Both the position numbers and the translations under genes were made by a program. A DNA stretch of 28,238 nt from Rhizobiaceae bacterium (GTDB lineage Bacteria; Pseudomonadota; Alphaproteobacteria; Rhizobiales; Rhizobiaceae): positions 1-28,238 of the forward strand of contig JAKISV010000012.1 in assembly GCA_021648425.1 (NCBI GenBank), read 5' to 3'. Below the pieces are notes generated by a model that saw only the letters and a program-made list of their open reading frames with translations, had not been told where the DNA came from and searched no databases. Position 1 is the stretch's first letter. The number at the start of each line of letters is the position of its first letter. Positions 24,124 through 28,238 of this stretch are shown here, in pieces.

Positions 24124-24264
24124 ATGAACATTGCAACAAGATTTCAAAAATGGCGCAACTACCGCCGCACATACAACGAACTGTCCAAACTTTCCAGCCG
24201 TGAGTTGAACGATCTGGGCCTCAGCCGTTTCGACATCGCTTCTGTAGCGCGTCGCGTAAGCTAG
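24124..24264 (+). CDS. DUF1127 small basic protein
   Basis: A 46-residue arginine-rich protein with the DUF1127 core: RFQKWRNYRRTYNELSKLSS, then RELNDLGLSRFDIASVAR. I start it at the ATG at 24124, eight bases after AAGGA; an upstream in-frame start at 24055 would add 23 residues without family support. DUF1127 proteins are short, stress-linked and in several alphaproteobacteria affect RNA turnover or nutrient metabolism; CcaF1 of Rhodobacter sphaeroides, made from the mRNA that also yields the CcsR small RNAs, is the closest precedent. The gene is directly followed by a candidate CcsR-like RNA, which supports the same arrangement here. Confidence 0.93.
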   Translation: MNIATRFQKWRNYRRTYNELSKLSSRELNDLGLSRFDIASVARRVS

Positions 24265-24405
24265 GTTAGAGCTAACACTAATTCCGCCGGGTTCTTTCTC
24301 CTCCTCCCTAAGTCCCGGCAGATCAGATCCGGTCTCTTCTCCTCCCTGACCGGATCAAAAAAACAACACCCATTGCTCCAACGAGCGATGGGTGTTTGTT
24401 TTTGT
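24265..24405 (+). ncRNA. Putative CcsR/'cuckoo' small RNA with two anti-Shine-Dalgarno loops
   Basis: Directly after the DUF1127 stop come three hairpins. Hairpin 1: GCCGGG (24286-24291) with CCCGGC (24314-24319), loop containing CTCCTCCTCCC (24298-24308). Hairpin 2: GATCCGGTC (24326-24334) with GACCGGATC (24348-24356), a perfect 9-bp stem whose loop carries CTCCTCCC (24339-24346). Hairpin 3 is a rho-independent terminator. Two stem-loops exposing CCUCCUCCC-like sequence, processed from the 3' region of a DUF1127 mRNA, define the CcsR or cuckoo RNA family of alphaproteobacteria. The loops mimic the anti-Shine-Dalgarno end of 16S rRNA. The 5' end after processing is not known; it may lie near 24280. 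Confidence 0.82.
24365..24403 (+). terminator. Strong rho-independent terminator of the DUF1127-sRNA transcript
   Basis: AACACCCATTGCTC (24365-24378) pairs with GAGCGATGGGTGTT (24383-24396) around the tetraloop CAAC, with a single G-T wobble, followed by TGTTTTTG. It closes the putative small RNA. Confidence 0.9.
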
Positions 24406-24463
24406 ATAATCCCAGTTAATATTTGCCTTGATATTTCCACGCATATTCCTGCAAACTGCATTC

Positions 24464-25519
24464 ATGAATTCTTTTGACCCAAACCAACTCGACACCAAAG
24501 CGCTTGCCCCCTGGCTTGAGCAAAATATAGACGGTTTTTCCAACCTGCAGCGCGTTGAAAAATTCTCCGATGGGCAATCAAACCCCACCTATCGCCTGTT
24601 TGCTGACAGCGGCGAATATGTCTTGCGCGCAAAGCCACCTGGTACTTTACTCAAGTCCGCCCATCAGGTAGACCGCGAATACCGGGTTATGAGTGAATTG
24701 AAAAACACTTCGGTTCCTGTTCCAAAAATGCTGACCCTGGTAGATGAGCAAGAATCTCCGATCGGGCGTATGTTTTTTGTCATGGAAATGCTTGATGGAA
24801 CGGTTTATTGGGACCCGGCCCTGTCAGAACTGGGCGATGGCCCTGAGACCAACCCGCTCCGAACAAAAATCTATGACGCCATGAACCGCGCGCTGGCTAA
24901 TCTGCATGATATCGATATCTCCACCACCGGCCTTGGTGATTTTGGCGTGCCGGGAAACTATTTCGAACGCCAGCTATCGCGGTGGACAAGGCAATATCAC
25001 GCCAGTGAAGTGGAGCGCATCGAAGATATGCATCGATTGATTGCCTGGCTTGAACAAAACCAACCTGCCGATGAGGGACAGATATCTCTGGTTCATGGCG
25101 ACTACCGCCTGGATAACATCATGTTTGCAAAAAACAGCGCCACAATTTTGGGCATTCTGGATTGGGAACTTTCAACGCTCGGGCACCCGCTGGCTGATCT
25201 GGCCTACCAGTGCATGCAATGGCGCCTGCCCCATCAGGGTGGATTTCGCGGTCTTGGTGGTATCAATCGTGCCGCCCTTGGCCTGCCTACAGAGCAGCAA
25301 TATGTGCGCGATTATTGTCTGCGACGAAAAATCGAGCCGATTGAGCACTGGCATTTTTATCTGGCATTTTCCTTTTTCCGTCTCGCAGCCATCTTACAAG
25401 GTGTCTATAAACGCAGCCTCGACGGCAATGCTTCAAATCCCGGCAAAGCCAAACTTTACGGCGCGGCAGTACCGATTATGGCGGCCATGGCAATGAAGAT
25501 GATTGAGGAAGAAGTTTGA
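24464..25519 (+). CDS. Phosphotransferase-family protein (APH / ACAD10-like kinase fold)
   Basis: A 351-residue protein with the aminoglycoside-phosphotransferase fold, of the branch found next to or fused with acyl-CoA dehydrogenases (ACAD10/11 N-terminal type). The nucleotide-binding lobe shows FSDGQSNPTYRL and YVLRAKPPG (lysine of the kinase fold). The catalytic loop is LVHGDYRLDNIMF and the metal-binding motif ILDWELSTLGHPLADLAY. ACAD10/11-type kinases phosphorylate 4-hydroxyacyl-CoAs, so a hydroxyacyl-CoA substrate is possible, antibiotic resistance is not implied. I use the ATG at 24464; the ribosome binding site is weak and a TTG at 24428 is an alternative. It ends four bases from the converging gene's stop. 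Confidence 0.9.
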   Translation: MNSFDPNQLDTKALAPWLEQNIDGFSNLQRVEKFSDGQSNPTYRLFADSGEYVLRAKPPGTLLKSAHQVDREYRVMSELKNTSVPVPKMLTLVDEQESPIGRMFFVMEMLDGTVYWDPALSELGDGPETNPLRTKIYDAMNRALANLHDIDISTTGLGDFGVPGNYFERQLSRWTRQYHASEVERIEDMHRLIAWLEQNQPADEGQISLVHGDYRLDNIMFAKNSATILGILDWELSTLGHPLADLAYQCMQWRLPHQGGFRGLGGINRAALGLPTEQQYVRDYCLRRKIEPIEHWHFYLAFSFFRLAAILQGVYKRSLDGNASNPGKAKLYGAAVPIMAAMAMKMIEEEV

Positions 25520-25523
25520 TCTC

Positions 25524-27791
25524 CTACCAGACAGTTACCTGAACCTCCTCGGGCAACAGGCAGATTTTATCGCTGCATGCCTGTAGCATCAAAATCATTT
25601 TGCCCGTTTTGTCACCATCAGGCTTTGGCAGTTTGCCGCGCAAGGTAATTTTCCCGTCATAAAGCGCCATGGGTTTGGCATTAAATTTCAGCGACATGAC
25701 TGCCGGTTCGGGATAAGTTTCGCTGGCAACTTCCACCCCATCAATACTCAGTTGCGTTGGAATAAAATAATCCTCAAGCGGTTTGTTGGCATTGATATGC
25801 CAGCCATCTTTGACCGTAATTTCAAATTTCATTTCTGTGCGCTCTTTATCCACACTGGTAGCAACACGCACCGCCCCGTCCGCCATGAACCGCACAGCCC
25901 CAATTTCTCCGTGTGACAATGCTTGAGCACTAAGCAAGGTATAACCACTGGCAATTGGCGAACCCAGTGCGGGACCCGAAAGGGATGCCGCCAGCAGATT
26001 GGCCTTTTGCACATATTGGGGATCGCCAAGCCGCTTTGACAGGCCGGTTAACAGTGACAAAGCCAAGGCGTTGCCCGATGGAATTTCATTATCCTCATAG
26101 GGCAGAAAACTACCCATCCCCTCCAGGGATGCGCTCATGCGGTAAGCGCCACCGGCATTATTTTCCCCATTGGAAAACCGACTGCTTGTTTCCCCTGCCA
26201 TTTTTGTTGCCAGTTCCAGATATTGCGAAACATCGCTGCCAGCGGGCGCATAATCATAAAGTGCCAGCAAAGCTGTACCCAGTCCCGCATAATCAGGAAG
26301 CTGCGCTTCAACACCGATGCTTTGTTCATAGGCAACCCGCTTTAACCCGTCATCATGCAACATCTCGTCAACAATGAACTTCATTGCCGCTTCAGCCGCC
26401 TGATAATAGTCAGGTCGCGAAAACACTTTGGCTGCTTCTGCCAGGGTTTCAATCATCATCGCATTCCAGGCGACGACTATTTTCTCATCCTTGTGGGGTT
26501 CGGTACGTTTGAGGCGCGCTGCATATAATTTTGCGAGGACACCATCAAGGCGTTGCAGATAAGCTTCTTCACTGACATCCATCCCTTCAGCGCTTTCTAA
26601 GGGCAAATCAATCATATGCAATATGTTGGTGCCCTCAAAATTGCCGTCAGCAGTGATATTCAACGCATCCAGAGCAAATTCGGCATCCTCCCCCAGCGCT
26701 TCTTTCACCTGTTCAGGTGTCCAGGTGTAATAAATACCTTCCTCTTTTACCCCTTCAGGATTGTAGGATTCCGCGTCCTGGGCTGAGAAAAACCCGCCGC
26801 GCTCATCGCGCATTTCGCGCAATACATAATCAAAGGCCCGCGTTGCCGCATGTTTATAGCGCAATTCGCCCGTCGCGCTCCAGGCACGCACCAGCAGGCG
26901 GCCAATCATTGCCTGATTATACAGCATCTTTTCAAAATGCGGGATTTGCCATTGTGGATCAATGACATAACGATGAAACCCACCCCCCACATGGTCCTGA
27001 ATACCACCTTTGAGCATACCATCAAGCGCACCGGTTACTGCTTCCAGCAATTCACGGTCCCCATCGCGCTCAGCCTGATCGAGCATAAACAACAAGGCTG
27101 ATTCCTGCGGAAACTTGGGGGCGACGCCAAAGCCGCCGTTAAACTCATCCATACCCGGCAACATGTCGCGTGCTGCTGCGCGTATTGCCTCGGGCGTCAG
27201 CGCCCGCGCCGCCTCAGTACGGCTCATATAGGTTTTGACAATCGCCGCAATGCGCTCGCCTTCAACGCTGACATCCAGTTTATCTTCACTCCATAAATTA
27301 TTCACCTGCCCCAACACCTTCATGAACGCATCAGGCGGAAAATAAGTACCGGCAAAAAACGGATCGCCATCGGGTGTCAGAAAAACCGAATTGGGCCACC
27401 CACCGCTACCGGCAATCACCTGGGTCACCAGCATGTATTGTTCATCAAGGTCTGGACGCCGCTCGCGGTCGAGTTTTATCGAAACAAAATTGTCATTGAG
27501 GAATTTGCCGATTTTATCATTCTCAAAACTTTCACGCGCCATCACATGGCACCAGTAACAAGTTGAATAACCCACGGACAGGAATATCAGTTTGCCTTCA
27601 TTTTTCGCCTTGTCGAGAGCCTCTTTCCCCCACGGATACCAGTCAACAGCGTTATAAACATGTTGTTGCAGATAGGGAGATTCCACGCCAAGCAATTTGT
27701 TGGGCTTGCGGTTTTCTTCAGCAATTAGTGTTGCGGGATATGCCATGAACATCGCCGTCAACAGAGCTAACCCAGACAATTTTTTAAGCAT
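25524..27791 (-). CDS. Secreted DUF255 thioredoxin-domain protein (YyaL/SSP411 type) with DsbD-alpha-like C-terminus
   Basis: A 755-residue protein. A signal peptide (LKKLSGLALLTAMFMAYPATLIA) leads into the DUF255 thioredoxin-like domain: KLLGVESPYLQQHVYNAVDWYPWG, then GYSTCYWCHVMARESFEND with the redox pair Cys78-Cys81. A long (alpha/alpha)6-type barrel region follows (ARAGGFFSAQDAES-like segment RGGFFSAQDAESYNPEG, IVVAWNAMMIETLAEAA). The last ~110 residues (WHINANKPLEDYFIPTQLSIDG ... LQACSDKICLLPEE) resemble the N-terminal domain of DsbD, including a cysteine pair. I start at the ATG at 27791 with GGGAGGAT upstream; an in-frame start 21 bases earlier would spoil the signal peptide. Export plus DsbD-like tail suggests periplasmic thiol chemistry; the true substrate is unknown. 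Confidence 0.9.
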   Translation of the reverse strand: MLKKLSGLALLTAMFMAYPATLIAEENRKPNKLLGVESPYLQQHVYNAVDWYPWGKEALDKAKNEGKLIFLSVGYSTCYWCHVMARESFENDKIGKFLNDNFVSIKLDRERRPDLDEQYMLVTQVIAGSGGWPNSVFLTPDGDPFFAGTYFPPDAFMKVLGQVNNLWSEDKLDVSVEGERIAAIVKTYMSRTEAARALTPEAIRAAARDMLPGMDEFNGGFGVAPKFPQESALLFMLDQAERDGDRELLEAVTGALDGMLKGGIQDHVGGGFHRYVIDPQWQIPHFEKMLYNQAMIGRLLVRAWSATGELRYKHAATRAFDYVLREMRDERGGFFSAQDAESYNPEGVKEEGIYYTWTPEQVKEALGEDAEFALDALNITADGNFEGTNILHMIDLPLESAEGMDVSEEAYLQRLDGVLAKLYAARLKRTEPHKDEKIVVAWNAMMIETLAEAAKVFSRPDYYQAAEAAMKFIVDEMLHDDGLKRVAYEQSIGVEAQLPDYAGLGTALLALYDYAPAGSDVSQYLELATKMAGETSSRFSNGENNAGGAYRMSASLEGMGSFLPYEDNEIPSGNALALSLLTGLSKRLGDPQYVQKANLLAASLSGPALGSPIASGYTLLSAQALSHGEIGAVRFMADGAVRVATSVDKERTEMKFEITVKDGWHINANKPLEDYFIPTQLSIDGVEVASETYPEPAVMSLKFNAKPMALYDGKITLRGKLPKPDGDKTGKMILMLQACSDKICLLPEEVQVTVW

Positions 27792-27898
27792 ATTATCCTC
27801 CCGACTTACCAATAGTCTTCACGAAAATATTACCAATTCAACCAACCATGGTGAAATCACGTTAGCGCGAGAATAAAATACAAGTAAAAATGCACCAT

Positions 27899-27927
27899 TT
27901 GACATCATACTTTCCAGCTACTATTTT
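27899..27927 (+). promoter_or_regulatory. Sigma70-type promoter for the small secreted protein at the right edge
   Basis: A perfect TTGACA (27899-27904), a 17-base spacer and TATTTT (27922-27927) give one of the best promoter matches in the window, about 50 bases before the start codon. Confidence 0.6.
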
Positions 27928-27979
27928 CCCATATACTTCATTTTTGAAACTACCAATATGTTGTTGTAAAAGGAAAAAA

Positions 27980-28222
27980 ATGAAACTGATAATTTCAACA
28001 GCTTTGCTGTTAATGGGTTTAACCCAGCCCGGTTTTGCTGAACCCTGCGAAGAAAAATTCACGCGTCTGTTGGTCAATGGGAACATCAAAGATGGTGTTC
28101 CCGTCAAAACTTTTGTTGTTTCAAAAGTCAGTGGAAAAATTATGTCCACCAATAATTTCTACTGGTACGACGTTGGACATTGGATGACAGAAATGATCCA
28201 GCCGTGGGATCGAGTTGCTTAG
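27980..28222 (+). CDS. Short secreted protein, possibly a truncated gene (80 aa)
   Basis: The ATG at 27980 follows AAAAGG and begins a clear signal peptide (KLIISTALLLMGLTQPGFA), with likely cleavage before EPCEEKFTRLLVNG. The mature part would be only about 60 residues and stops at a TAG at 28220 after GHWMTEMIQPWDRVA. The sequence up to EMIQP looks like the start of a larger folded domain, so the stop could come from a frameshift or nonsense change, or the protein may simply be short. The window ends 16 bases later, so this cannot be settled. I do not recognise the family. Confidence 0.65.
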   Translation: MKLIISTALLLMGLTQPGFAEPCEEKFTRLLVNGNIKDGVPVKTFVVSKVSGKIMSTNNFYWYDVGHWMTEMIQPWDRVA

Positions 28223-28238
28223 TGGCCTGTTAGGGAAC

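Noticed and set aside
1..28238. CRISPR arrays, tRNA or rRNA genes, insertion sequences, prophage genes
   Set aside because: No regularly spaced repeats, tRNA-like cloverleaf, rRNA segment, transposase or integrase was seen on either strand.

Overview
The window is most likely chromosomal DNA of a sulfur-oxidising alphaproteobacterium. Four things in the sequence point there: a complete reverse-type (oxidative) dissimilatory sulfite reductase (Dsr) locus; an SOS box of the alphaproteobacterial GTTC-N7-GTTC type between ssb and uvrA; a DUF1127 gene followed by what looks like a CcsR/'cuckoo' anti-Shine-Dalgarno small RNA; and dispersed palindromic repeats of a style common in this class. The exact genus cannot be read from the sequence.

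Layout. Positions 1-490 carry no convincing gene but hold palindromic dispersed repeats. A minus-strand group runs from 3429 down to 491: a TauD/TfdA-family dioxygenase, two small proteins of unknown function, and the siroheme synthase CysG. It diverges from the dsr operon across a roughly 275-bp control region with a good sigma70-like promoter and two palindromes. The plus-strand dsr operon (3706-17122) reads dsrA-dsrB-(terminator)-dsrE-dsrF-dsrH-dsrC-dsrM-dsrK-dsrL-dsrJ-dsrO-dsrP-(TrpD2/YbiB-like gene)-dsrN. This is the gene order known from Allochromatium vinosum up to dsrP, with one extra gene before dsrN and no dsrR or dsrS after it. The operon ends at a terminator near 17145-17173.

How the sulfur genes fit together. 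CysG makes siroheme and DsrN is expected to amidate it for DsrAB. DsrEFH (Cys78 of DsrE and Cys20 of DsrH are present) relays sulfane sulfur to DsrC, whose two C-terminal cysteines (98 and 109) are intact. DsrAB, supplied with electron acceptors through the flavoprotein DsrL, oxidises the sulfur to sulfite. The membrane complex DsrMKJOP is thought to reoxidise or load DsrC and pass electrons to or from the quinone pool. Presence of dsrEFH and dsrL argues for oxidation, not sulfate reduction.

Beyond the operon (17163-28222) are housekeeping and accessory genes: a LysE-type exporter and ssb (minus), divergent uvrA (plus) with a small secreted protein behind it, a DUF2157/GDYXXLXY-type membrane pair (minus), the DUF1127 gene with its putative sRNA (plus), an aminoglycoside-phosphotransferase-fold protein (plus), a secreted DUF255 thioredoxin-domain protein with a DsbD-alpha-like C-terminal domain (minus), and a very short secreted protein at the right edge that may be a truncated gene.

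The items most worth following up are the putative cuckoo RNA, the TauD-plus-two-small-proteins group facing the dsr operon, the TrpD2-like gene embedded between dsrP and dsrN, and the regulatory architecture at the dsr promoter and inside the operon.
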